From Neolentinus lepideus HHB14362 ss-1 (Eukaryota > Basidiomycota > Agaricomycetes > Gloeophyllales > Gloeophyllaceae): a stretch of DNA of 34,998 nt. The translations under genes were made by a program, and so were the position numbers. This document shows, in pieces, positions 1 to 10,963 of the stretch; position 1 is the first letter of the stretch, and the number at the start of each line of letters is the position of its first letter. Where the stretch lies: assembly GCA_001632425.1 (NCBI GenBank), contig KV425643.1, forward strand, positions 31,269-66,266. The letters run 5' to 3'. The notes below the pieces were generated by a model that ran no database searches, was not told the origin of the DNA, and was given only the letters and a program-made list of their open reading frames with translations.

Positions 1-109
1 ATAGCTTGGAGGACATGGGGTGGGTGAGACAAGATGTATGATTGAAGAGGCATATTATAGGATTGATTACCAAGTGTTTCCAGGCTGCTAGCTATAATGG
101 TTGTCACAG

Positions 110-1575
110 GATGGTGAGATATGTGTGCTTATGAGGCTGATCAGTAGCAGGCCAGCAGAGAGTGGCCTGAATGGCCTGGAACCTGTTGGTACTTGGTTGA
201 ATATGATAGTATGTACTAGGGGGAAGTGATTCTGACCACCAGAACCAAAATCAGTAGCTGGGGAGAAGCTGCAGGAGGTGTACTACCCAAAAGTGGTATC
301 TAGCCACCTGCTCATCAGATTCTCTCAGTGTCTTAAGCAAACCTATAGCTCTATGGTTGATAATCACCCTCTCAAAAGCACAGAGTGCAGAGACTTGTAT
401 TGGTACGGAAAATTGCCCAAAATGGTAATTTGTGATGTATTGGATAGAATCTCTCAGTGTCTCAAGTAAACCTGTGGGCCACTAGCAGCTGACCACCCTC
501 CCAAAAGGGTGTGATCTACAGATCAGTATTAGTGTGGGAAAACATGAAAAACTGTTTTGGATGTAGTGTGTGAAAAAATATTTTGCTATAGCTCTTGTGA
601 ACCTGATACCATTACCACAGGTCTCCTGTCCTAGTTCCTATGCTACAATTGTGGGAAAATGCCCTTGGAAACAATCAGGGAAATCAGTCAGAATTGAAAT
701 GGGTGCACACACAAAAATTGCTATTTTTGGAAACTGATTACCTAATCATGGGAAACCACCCCTGGAACCAAATAGAGCCAAAAATTACAGTTCAAATGGG
801 TACCCACTTGAAAATTGCTAGTTTTAGAAACTGATTACCTAATTTGGTAATGCCACCTGGGTCTACCCCCTCCCAGCAGTCCCCCTGAATTTTTGCGCAT
901 TTTTAGGCATTTCTCCTGGTTTAATACACACAGCCAAATCCCATTGGTCTATATATATCTGCCTGCCATTTTTGGCACTGTGACAGACCCAGGAATATAT
1001 TCAGATTTTCTAAGATTTTTCTGTATTTTATAGAATGCTTCTACACACATTTTCCCATTTGGGATATGTTTTTCCAACCATCCATCCATCACTCTATGCC
1101 ATAAGATAGTCTAGAAATATATTCTGATTTTATAGAAGCATGTTTGTCAATCTTTCCTATTTGGGAATGTTTTTCCAACCACACATCAGTCACTCTATGT
1201 CATAGGGCACCCCAGTAATATATTCTGATTTTTAGGGAATTTTCAGGCAGCATCTGTTTGCTCTTCCAAAAACATATGTTTTTCTCACAGTCTGATATGT
1301 TTTTATCCTAAAGCAGCCACCTCCCCATGGTCCCACCAGGCTACAGGAATATATTCGCATTTTTGGGGCATTTTTCCGAATTTATTCTGGTCAGTCACAT
1401 ATGTTTTTCCCATCTAGGATATTTTTTTTCTCTCCTGGTCAACCCATTTGGGCTCCATACTCCTGCCCAGCCAAATCCCCAATTTTTCTGCTTTTTTCCG
1501 ATTTTTTCCAGGCACTATCCCTATATGGTGTCCCACATTGTTATTCCCCTGTAGGGAATTCCCCTCATGTATTAA
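110..1575 (+). repeat. Interspersed repeat RptA, copy 1
   Basis: No coding potential is recognisable. Positions about 115-1060 match, in inverted orientation, the stretches 27310-28130 and 29500-29612; about 890-1020 also resembles 29635-29830 in direct orientation. The right part (990-1450) contains a degenerate periodic motif, AATATATTC followed by GATTTT, at 994, 1116, 1217 and 1348, with TTTTTCC and CATTTGGGA boxes between. The right edge abuts the truncated RNase H of the old gypsy element near 1575. CpG is nearly absent, so the copy looks old. The family type is unknown; it could be the non-coding end of a large element or a long LTR. Confidence 0.7.
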
Positions 1576-2287
1576 AAAAGTGCTATGTCATGGCCTCGTG
1601 CATCTGTGTCAAGTCAAAGGCGATGGGGCATGCTGTCTCCCAGGATTCTCTGTAAGAGAGCACTGCACCAGTGCAGTATTGACTGGCATCAGTAGTGACA
1701 AAAATTCGGTTGTTGTCCATGTTATTGTGATCAATTGTCGTGAGACATTCCCAACTGACAATGAGCTGCTTAATTGCTTTGAAAGCTAGGTGGTGCTCCA
1801 CAGACCAACCAGGCCAAGCTTTCTCAGCATCCTTAGTTGTTAACAGTGTCAGTATAACAGTGTGTTCAGTGAGGTGGGGGAGGAATGACACAATATATTG
1901 AACAAGGCCCAAGAAGGCCTGTACTTCAGTGGCAGACTTTGGTGTCAGCCAGTTGAGGATCTTGTCGACCTTGGAAGGGTCCACTTTGATGCCTCTGGAA
2001 GATACAATGTGGCTGAGGAACCAAATTTATGTACAAAAAAGTTGAGTTTTCTTTGGAGAGCAGAATAATGATGCACCACAAAGGGCATTGAGGATTGTCT
2101 CAACATTGTGTCGACATTCTTCAATAGTGTTAGACCAAATGACAATGTCATTGAGGTAATGTTGGAATTGGTAATCACGCTTACTCATCCAACAGGAGTG
2201 GGTCCCTGTACTGTCATAAGCCCTCATAACACTTAGTGCATTGTGTGTGTGCCATTAGAGTGGAGGCTACAGTTACACACTCAGCTG

Positions 2288-2311
2288 TAACTAGTCATAT
2301 GACTAGTTACC
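2288..2311. repeat. Perfect 24-bp palindrome
   Basis: Both halves are GTAACTAGTCAT read outward from the centre. The palindrome is extended by AGTGGAGG near 2260 and its complement CTCCACT at 2312-2318, with about 20 extra bases on one side, so the transcript could form a long foldback next to the tRNA-like module. Confidence 0.85.
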
Positions 2312-2325
2312 TCCACTGAACTTAG

Positions 2326-2398
2326 GACTGGATAGCTCAGTTGGTGGAGTGTCTGGGTATCATCCAGTAGGCCCTGGGTTCAATTCCCGGTCTGGTAA
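2326..2398 (+). tRNA. tRNA-like sequence, anticodon position AUC (probable SINE head or pseudo-tRNA)
   Basis: A cloverleaf can be drawn. Acceptor stem 2326-2332/2391-2397 has 6 of 7 pairs, two of them wobble. D arm GCTC/GAGT has TAGCTCAGTTGG as a perfect A box at 2333-2344. The anticodon stem is TCTGG/CCAGT with a 7-nt loop and U33. The T arm CTGGG/CCCGG has loop TTCAATT, and the B box is GGTTCAATTCC. The anticodon positions 2359-2361 read ATC, which is not a standard eukaryotic tRNA. No oligo-T terminator follows, and the whole lies in a mobile insertion. I read it as a tRNA-derived pol III promoter, not a working tRNA gene. Confidence 0.55.
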
Positions 2399-3762
2399 TT
2401 TATTGCACCCTAATAGGTAAACATGACAGATTTTGCCAATCCATTTGCAGAGGGCACTGAACATGCATTGCTGGTGCATGGCAGGTGTGTTCCTTCCTCC
2501 CTGTGGCATGACAAGCCACTTGTATAACCTGAATGGTGTCCAAACAGCAGTATAAGGGACATTGTTGGGGTGGACATGAGTCTGGAAGAATGAATTAGTC
2601 ATGTCAATCTTTGCAAAATATTTCCCCTTCAGGCAGTTGGAGAGGATATCATCTACCCTCGGTAGAGGGTGGCTGTCAGGGACTGTGTTCTTGTTGAGTT
2701 CATGGTAGTCATTAACCCACCTGGGTAAGATGGTAGGGTCAGCTTTTGGAATGAGAAATGAAGGGGAACAATAAGGGCTCAATGAAGGTTGCATCCACCC
2801 AGCCTCGAGGTGTTGGTGGAGGAGAGTGTGCCAAGCATCACAGTACTTCTTCAGGCATGAGTATTGTCACCCCGCAATGACCTTGTTTGGGTCTTTTAAG
2901 TGTATTCAGTGGTAGATGTCTGTCGGCAGGTGCGTAACATGGAGGATGTCATCTGGGAACAGATCACTGTATTTAGTTTTGTATTCAGAATTGAGGGAAG
3001 ATAACTGTTCCTGCAATGCAAGGGAATCAATTCTGTCACGCACGTTGGCAACAACATTGAATGGCCTAACAAAGCCATTGGATGCATCAAATGTGGCACA
3101 GATTGGTTGAACTCAATGTTCGAGCTCAGTTAACACAGCTTGTTTAGATGCAGTGAGTATCGTCGCATCTGCATCTTGTGAGCTGACATTGCATTGCATG
3201 GGTGGCTCGAAGATCAGGGGGTTTTATAAGTCATAATTGTGCAAGGTATCAATTGCAGAGCATTCTCTTGCATCAATTAGAAGGTTATTGGCCACCTGAA
3301 AGGTCAGGCCACAAAGGAGATCACAGCATAAACTGGGGGTTACAACCGCCTGGACAACTTTGGAGCACCATACTCCATCAACAGATGAAACTAAAACTTT
3401 AACAAACTCTGAAAGGGAAATGATGTTCTGTTTGACTCTGTTAGAGTCTATTGCAAGCTGGACACATTTCAGAACATGCAATCAAAAATGATGGAGGCCT
3501 AATCACTGGATGAGATTGTCAGAAATGAGTGTCATTCCCAAACCATGGTCAAGCATGGCAGTTATTGAGAGTGGAGCATCGACAGAAGGTCCATCAATAA
3601 TGCAGGGGAAATGGAGGGGGGGCAGGAAATGTGCACACACTCATCTGTATCCTCCTCGCTATCATCTAAGACAGCTGAGGGCATCATGACCACAGCACCA
3701 AGCTCAGCTGGGGATTCTTCAATGACAGCAGCAGCTACAGTTCTTGTGGGCTTGGTAGTGGT

Positions 3763-4137
3763 TGTTACGAAGCGCGTAGCAACCGGCATGCTATTTACTT
3801 TTTCTTCTCACTCTTATTGACTCATCGTTACTATGGACACACGTCTCATAGGACACGCTCTCATGTTTATTGTTTCTTTTCTACTGCGCATTCTCAGGTC
3901 GACAGAGACAGGTATCTAGCTTACGCGTCTCGGCATCGGACACTAGTATATAAGACTTCCTGTATGTTAGCTATTACTCCAGCTTAACCTCCTCTTGGTT
4001 ATCTGACTAATTTCCTCTCAAAACCCCGACGGCCCTTGACTACTAAGTCTAGGTGAACTACAACATAAGTCTATTGCTATATCAGCGAGACTTATTGATG
4101 AACAAGAACTACCTCTTTGAGGAGACTTTTCCTAACA
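3763..4137 (+). repeat. G2 5' LTR
   Basis: Starts TGTTAC, ends CCTAACA. A TATA box, TATATAA, lies at 3947-3953 and would start the genomic transcript in the right half of the LTR. The sequence is 375 bp, the same length as the 3' copy. The bases just after it (TTAGGTTAAGCTC from 4138) would be the primer-binding site, but I could not match them to a tRNA. Confidence 0.95.
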
Positions 4138-4247
4138 TTAGGTTAAGCTCATCTTCATTGACACCGCCGACTTTCTCAAGTCTAGGCATTGATTGTCTAG
4201 CGTCTTATCGCTATCTCAGATTGGTGTGCTAGTCATACCCAAACCGA

Positions 4248-6838
4248 ATGGCAGGGCAAGGACAAAACATTCCCCCTGTTGCAGTACCCATAGCAGCTCC
4301 AATTGTTGCACCAAACGTAGCCATGCAAGCACCTCGACCCACAGAACTGAAACTCTCGACTCCCAAAGACTATAGTGGGAAAAGAGAAGAATTATGAGGA
4401 TTCCTGTTACAAGTCAGGTTATACCTCAAAGTGAACCAGGAAATTTATGACACCGATGACAAGCGGATCCTCTTCGTGCTATCACACCTAAAGGAAGGGA
4501 CTGCTGGACCGTGGGCAGAAACATATGTTGATGCCCACATCCAAAACAATGATCTCATATTCGAGACATTCAACGAATTCATTACAGAATTCAAAGGAGC
4601 ATTTGAAGAAGTAAACACAGCAGGAGAAGCCCTGAATAAGCTTCGCACCATGAAGCAGGCCGGCAAGACAGCCGATGAATTCATATCAGAATTCAAGATC
4701 CACGCAGCACATAGTGGCATCACTCAAGATGCAGCACTTATCGACTACTTCCAAGAAGGCTTGACCACAGGATTGGTCAGCAAGATATACAATGCAGAAA
4801 CCATGCCCACTACCATCCAAGGATGGTACGCTGCAGCCGTCAAACACGACTTGAATTACAGAAGGTTGCAGGCCCATAGGCAGCGCATGCAAGGGAAACA
4901 GCCTACCAAAGCTGCACCCAAGTATGTCAGAAGAGAACGTGACCCCGACGCCATGGACGTAGACCATCTAAATGAAGAAGACCGCAAGAAGTACCTGTCG
5001 GAAGGAAAATGCTTCTGATGCGGTGATACGCACCAGCTGTTTCTGTGCTGAGACTTCACATTCTTGCTCACATCAGCTAGTCTCAGGGTTCACCTCTACT
5101 CTGTTACCTAGTCCATCACATTTGATTACTGTCCGTGTCCATCCGCTTATCATCCATGTCCACCTCTTACTGTCCGTGTCTGCCGCTTATGCATCGTGTC
5201 TGCCATTTGCAGCACTACATCATTCACTTGTCTATGCATCCTAGGGGCTCTATACGACTCTACTGGCTATCTATCATCATGCTCTAGCCTTCCAGGTCTT
5301 GTCCCCTGACCCAGGATAGCAGTCTAGCCCCCTATTCCCTCATAGTCTCCCAGCAGCCACACTACCTCCCATCCATTCGCTTCAGGGCAAGTCAGGAATT
5401 GTCCTAGAGCCTCTGTGTCATCTCTTGGAAGCTATCCTTAATCTCTGGGTGCTTCCCACTGTTCGCTTTGGGGTTCCCAGAAGAGATCATTGATCCATGA
5501 CCTCTGTGGGAAGCTATCCCTGTATGGTACTTGGATGTCCTGGTATGATGTTCCACTGCTTCCTCCTTTGATACGTGCCTTCACCCTCACTTCTATGGCA
5601 TCATACTTCATCCTACATCACTCCACACTGCTTCCTTTATATTGTATGGTCTAGATTTATGATTCACCTCATATCCACATGCTACTCTCCTTCTGTTTAT
5701 CCTCAGTTCGTCTCCCATCTGTCCGATTGACCCCCCATTCGGTCCCCTACTGTTTTCCATGCCTCTGGACGCAGTCCAGACCTCAGCGTCTTCATCCGAT
5801 GCATCGTTCTTTAGGTACATAGGTCCCTTTCCCTCCAGGAGGGAAGAGCGAGCTGCTTCCCCCCCCACTTCATCTCCTGCCCTCCTCAGTGTAGTAGACA
5901 TGACCTATACAGTTGTCCTCCATCGTCCTTAGTCCTCAGCAACAGTTCCTAGCTTCACTCTTAGCCTCAGCCTCAGTCCAGTCCAGCTTCAGTCACAGTT
6001 CGACCTTTTCGCAGTTTTCGACTTATCTAGAGTCCTACAGCATCCAGACTCGTGTTGTCTCATCATCCGAGGCTACTCAGTGACTCCCCAGACCTTTACC
6101 TATAATTCCAGCATTATTCTGACCACTCCATCACCATCCAGCATCCCCTCTAGGCAGTCCTCCTGGCAGTATTTCGACTTTACAGCACTCTACCTCGTCT
6201 GGATCAGCCTTCGCTTGCCTCTACTTGTCGTCTAGGGTTCTTTCATAGCCCTAGGAGTCTTGTCCATCACTTTGGACCACTTCCTGGACGATCCCTTTCG
6301 CTTTAGAGGTATCCTCCTTAGTGGTTGGTTAGGTTTACCCCCGAGGGACTCTCTAGGTGTGTGGTATCCATCTAGTACTACTTGTTCTTCACCTCCCCTT
6401 CGTTCTCTGTTGCTGGTACACCCTACCTTTGGGTTCTCCACCTATCCACCCTCCACTTCTGCCTCCCTTTGCCTCCCCTTTGTCTCCTTTCTCTCTGGGT
6501 TGGTGTTGGTTGTTCCCCTTGGGCACCAGTGACTGCAGACCTTCGAGCCTGTATTCTGTGATCACCCAGCTACAGGACTCATCAGCGGACAGAAAGGCCA
6601 TTGTGCCTCAGACCACAAGAAAGATGAATGAAAGTTCAAATCCAAGAAAGTCGAAGATGATGGCAAAGTCGATATTCGACTTGAACAAGAAGAAGAACCA
6701 GTGAAAGTCCAAAAGACGACAACTGGTAGCAAAGCCGGTACCAATACTACCAAAGTCGAACAGCTCAGGGAATTGCTGGACTGGATGACAGAAGATGAAT
6801 GCATAGAAGCGTTCGGAGCTATGGAGGATTTTGCCTAA
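4248..6838 (+). pseudogene. G2 gag, interrupted by a 1.56-kb insertion
   Basis: The start ATG is at 4248. A Pro/Ala-rich N-terminus is followed by the capsid-like retrotransposon gag domain (about 4350-4900; WAETYVDAHI, FITEFKGAFEEV, ALNKLRTMKQAGKTADEFI) and a basic stretch. The CCHC knuckle starts at Cys 5010, and its first half ends at 5023. The second half (GQKGHCASDH) resumes at 6585 beyond the insertion; the last zinc ligand is His instead of Cys. In-frame TGA codons are at 4395 and 5016. The frame ends at TAA 6836, after an acidic tail (VEQLRELLDWMTEDEC). Gag would coat the RNA in virus-like particles. It cannot be made intact here. Confidence 0.85.
5024..6584. mobile_element. 1,561-bp TG...CA insertion, probable solo LTR
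   Basis: It begins TGAT and ends ATCA. A 4-bp duplication GCGG lies on both sides (5020-5023, 6585-6588). Removing the insert plus one repeat joins the two halves of the gag zinc knuckle in frame. It is pyrimidine-rich on the plus strand. Open frames of up to about 100 codons on either strand look like composition effects; none resembles a known protein. The short inverted termini and small target duplication fit an LTR element reduced by LTR-LTR recombination. A non-autonomous LTR element cannot be excluded, since I found no second internal LTR. Orientation is undecided. Confidence 0.6.
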
Positions 6839-6876
6839 GGCAGCTCAAGTCAATGCTGAGTCTGCCACTTCTACTA

Positions 6877-9800
6877 TGATCAATTGTAATTCAAGGAACT
6901 CTGAAGGATAATGAAAGAGCCTTGCATATCCCAGTTCAAATTGGTCGAAGAGACGTTGACACGCACGCACTCCTCGATACGGGGTGCATGGGAAAAGTCA
7001 TAAGCAAAGACTTCGCCCACCGAGAAAATCTACGATTATACTGACTTCCAAAACCCATCATCGCAAGGACAGCTGATGGAACAGTGATGAAAGGAGGGCT
7101 AATTCGCCATTTTGTCCTCACCAAGATGCGAATTGGTGGCAAAGCCAAACTGCACCAATTCATTGTAGCCAACATCAAGGACAACATAATCCTAGGCTAC
7201 GACTGGTTCAAGGCCACAGAACCAGACATTAATTGGAAATGAGGAATCATCCGAATCGAAGAAATTGAGGACAATGAAGATATCCAACAGCGAATGCGAA
7301 AGCATGCTGTCAAAGACATCATAGAAGGACCTCTAGAACATGGCAGAAGAATTCAAGGAGTCCTAAGATGCAGGCAACTCAGAATGCGTCGACGGAATTC
7401 CTCAATGAAAACAATTTTGGACAGTTCAACCACAGGACCCAAACCGTTTAAACTGGAAAAGACACCAAAAATCACCGAGCTGAGGCGTCGGTTGCAACAT
7501 GGGTATAGGAAGGTTCTCTCAGCAAAAGAACGATACTTCCAAAAGTATCATATGGATAACAACATCGTCATACGGTATCTTCATGACAGAACAAATATCG
7601 ACTCGACAGTTGGCAAAAAGGTCAATCCAGCAATGCGCTTTGCACAGGAAGCTGAGAAACAAGCCAAGCACAAGGAAATTCCAATTTGGTACAAGGAATT
7701 CAGCTGGCTTTTCGATAAGAAAAGTTCCGAGCAATTTCCTGAACGAACAGTCTATGACCACGCAATAGACCTCAAACTGGGATTTCAACCACAGAAAGCC
7801 AAACTGTACCCAATGAACATCAAGGAGCAAGAAGAACTGGACAAATTCCTCAAAGAAAACCTCAGAAAAGGGTATATTTGACCATTGAAATCTCTGATGG
7901 CCACACCGTTCTTCTTTGTAGGAAAGAAGGATGGAGAGTTACACCCATGCCAAGACGATAGGTTTTTAAACGACCAAATGGTGAAAAACGCCTACCCCAT
8001 ACCGCTCATCAGTGAAGTTTTGGACGAACTCCAAGGAGCAAAGGTGTTCACTAAACTGGATGTCTGGAAAGGTTACAACAATGTAAGGATCAAGGAAGGA
8101 GACGAATGGAAAGCGGCGTTCATAACAAACCGGGGATTATTTGAACCCACAGTAATGTTCTTTGGACTATGCAACTCACCAGCCACATTTCAATCAATGA
8201 TGAACGAAATATTCCACGACATGATCTTGGAAGGATGGCTCATCATTTACATGGATGACATCCTCATCTTCTCCAACAATGAAAGTCAAGACACGGAGTG
8301 GACTAAACGAGTTCTTCAACAACTACAGGAGAAAGACCTGTACCTGAAGAAGGAGAAATGTGAATTTGCCAAAGACAAAGTGGAATATTTAGGAATGATC
8401 ATAACCCCAGACCACATTGCAATGGACCCTGTCAAACTGAAAGGGATTGCTGACTGGCTGACTCCCCAAAAAGTCAAAGATGTTCAGTCATTCTTAGGAT
8501 TCTGCAATTTCTATCGCAGATTCATCCCTCACTTTGCGGAAATAAGTCAACTGCTAATGGCACTTACTCGGAAAGACCAATCCTGGACCTAGGGATTAGC
8601 ACAGCAAGTCGCATTTAAAACCTTACAACGGCTATTCCAGAAAGAACCTGTCCTACTCATGCCAGACAATGCCAAGCCATTCATACTCAAAACGGATGCC
8701 TCTAAAGTCACTAATGGAGCCACGCTGTGACAACAGGATTCCAATGGAGATTGGCATCCATGCGGATTTATTTCAGACACCTTTGACCCAGCACAAAGGA
8801 ATTACCAGATCTACGATCGAGAGCTATTAGGAGTAATCAGAGGATTGAAGGCTTGGGATTGGCATCTCAGAGGGGCAAGACACCCGGTTGTGGTCCATTG
8901 TGACCACAAGAACCTAGGTTATTTTCGCACAGCTCAGAAACTCACTCAAAGGCAAGCCAGATGGGCTCTTGAGCTGTCGGAATACAATCTCATCCTGAAA
9001 CACGTACCTGGATGACACATTATTCAGGCAGATGTGCTCTCATGAAGACCAGACCATGACAAAGGAGATGCAGATAACGAGGACGTCGTATTGTTACCTA
9101 AAATGATGTTCTCTGCAGACCCAACATCTTATTCTTCAACGTTAATCCTCCCAACTCCACAGGAAAAAGAAGAAGAACTCGGACAACAACTTCCAGAACA
9201 ATGGGAACAGTCACCTACGCCGATGGAACCATCACAACCTCTTCCAATCCCAGAGATTGACAAACAACTCTCACAAGACGAACAAGATCATGGTACGAAC
9301 ATCCCGATTGAACTCCCTCCCACAATCAAGGTGCCAGAACCTCTACTTGAGGCAGACGACATCATTGAAATGGATAGGGAATCAAAATGTCCCCGATCAC
9401 CAGGCCCCATGCACGAGGAATGGGCACCCCCAGAGAAACGGCATGATTCATATGAAGAATTGGCCAAAAAGGCACCAGATTACACACTGCCGATCACGCA
9501 ACCATTGCAAATCGAATCGCTCCAACAGAGCAGCTGGGAACAAGCTTTGCAAACCTTGAAGCGAGAAGGGAAAGCACCATTTGCTACTCAACTAGCTGAT
9601 TGGACAATAGACAGAGATGACGTCTTTTTCAAAGGATGACAATTCCTCCCAGACGAACAATGACGAAAGGCTATTTCTAGCCTACATGACTCGAAACTTA
9701 CGGGACACCCAGGAACCTATAAAATGTACGAACTCGCCGGACTGCATTATTGGTGGCCAGGCATGTTCGTTTACGTGTCCAACTATGTCAAAGGGTGTGC

Positions 9801-10929
9801 TATTTGTCAACAAATGAAAGTTAACACGCACCCGACCCAGCCGGCACTCCTGCCCATTGACAAACCCCACTGGAATGAACCCTTCGCCATGATGTCCTGC
9901 GATTTCATCACAGATCTCCCCCCCTCACTCGGTTTCGATTCCATTATGGTCATGGTAGACCACGGCCTTATGAAGGGGATAATTCTAGAACCTTGCAACA
10001 AAACGATCGACGCAGAAGGAACAGTGGACATTTTCTGACGCACGGTATTCAAATGGTTTGGACTACCAGACACTATCATATCTGACCGGGGACCTCAATT
10101 TGCCTCGCGGGTATTCCAAGAAACATGCAAACTCCTAGAAATCAAATCCAAGATGAGCACAGCCTACCACCCTCAGACAGATGGAGAGACAGAACGGGTC
10201 AACCAAGAACTGGAAACTTATCTCTGAATTTTCTGCCAAAACACCCCAAACGATTGGGCCAAACTGCTACCCGAAGCAGAGTTTGCCCACAACCAACGGA
10301 CACATTCAGCACGACCAGAGTCACCCTTCTATCTCATGATGGGTTACCACCCTAGAACCATCAAGACCAGAACAAAAACAACAGTGCCATCAGTTGAAAA
10401 TCGACTATCAAGGCTCGAGTTTATCCGGAAAGAAGCTGCAGCCATGCACGACGTTGCCAAGCAACAGATGGCAGAATGACAATGAAGCGGCTGGAAACCA
10501 TTTCAAATCGGAGAAAAGGTTTGGCTAGAAGCAAAGAACTTGAACATACCATATGTCTCCAGGAAGCTCGCTCCAAAATGAGAAGGACCCTTCAAGATAA
10601 TCAGGAAACAAGGACCCTTGGCTTATCAATTGGAATTACCACTACAATGGAGAATCCACGACGTTTTCCATGTGTCCCTTCTTTCACGATTTCATGAGAC
10701 AGAAGTCCACAGGCTGAGTTACGTGCATCCCCCACCTGAGAATGTAGCTGGAGAAGCTGAACACGAGGTGGAGGTGATCCTAGGTCACCGCAGTTCTAAA
10801 TCAAGAAGACAATATCTAGTAAAATGGGCTGGTTATCCGACGGCAGAAAATGAATACCTCACGGTAGCTGAATTAGCTAACTCAGAGAAACTGCTCCATG
10901 CATATAAGCAAGCTCGAAAACTCGACTAA
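6877..10929 (+). pseudogene. G2 pol: protease, RT, RNase H, integrase, chromodomain
   Basis: One frame is kept throughout (no indels), but 13 TGA and one TAG (8590) interrupt it between 7042 and 10581. Protease: ALLDTG with Asp at 6976, and ILGYDWF near 7190. RT: KLDVWKGYNNVRI near 8060, YMDDILIFSN at 8248, FLGFCNFYRRFIPHF near 8500. RNase H: KTDASK near 8695, [15 protein letters not shown] near 8815, [11 protein letters not shown] near 8905. Integrase: HHCC zinc domain 9685-9830, catalytic Asp in MSCDF and in ISDRGPQF, Glu in [11 protein letters not shown] near 10190, then GPF near 10590. Chromodomain 10760-10925 (YLVKWAGYP), which in chromoviruses binds modified histone and directs insertion. 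The final stop TAA 10927 is probably the native one. Pol lies in the -1 frame relative to gag. Confidence 0.92.
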
Positions 10930-10963
10930 CAAAAATCATTCCCCTTCAACACTCTGATCAACC

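Larger units (their letters stand above)
2160..2414 (+). mobile_element. 255-bp tRNA-related insertion (SINE-like) in the G1 RT domain
   Basis: The sequence interrupts the RT motif exactly between the Tyr and Leu codons of YLND. It is flanked by a 6-bp duplication AGGTAA (2154-2159 and 2415-2420). Removing it and one repeat restores the RT frame. It holds a tRNA-like module at its right end (2326-2398), a perfect 24-bp palindrome at 2288-2311 and the pair TGTTGGA/TCCAACA at 2160-2166/2188-2194. A SINE would normally have the tRNA part at its 5' end with a tail after it; here the module is 3' on the plus strand and there is no A-tail. It may be an unusual or reversed-architecture SINE, or a small foldback element that carried a tRNA. 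Confidence 0.7.
1583..3762 (-). pseudogene. G1 pol remnant: protease, reverse transcriptase, start of RNase H
   Basis: The order on the minus strand is as follows. First comes an acidic gag tail. Then an aspartic protease with the active-site triplet changed to Asp-His-Gly near 3540 and a hydrophobic later part near 3280-3400. Then the RT: LIPKADPTILPRWVNDYHEL near 2700-2750, KIDMTNSFFQTHVHP near 2570-2610, and the catalytic box as YLNDIVIWS near 2150, so the first Asp of YxDD is Asn. Then the thumb/connection, with the FLGLVQYIVSFLPHL motif near 1890, and the start of RNase H (FVTTDAS near 1685). The frame is broken by shifts, stops and the 2160-2414 insertion. The protein stops at about the tenth residue of the RNase H FDxxQ motif, where RptA begins. 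It resembles the gypsy clade common in mushrooms. Confidence 0.85.

Noticed and set aside
2326..2398. Functional nuclear tRNA gene
   Set aside because: The anticodon position reads AUC, one acceptor pair is missing, there is no T-run terminator, and it lies inside an insertion with its own target duplication.
5608..6704. Overlapping open frames of 70-115 codons on both strands inside the 1,561-bp insert
   Set aside because: They overlap each other, follow the pyrimidine-rich composition and show no domain.
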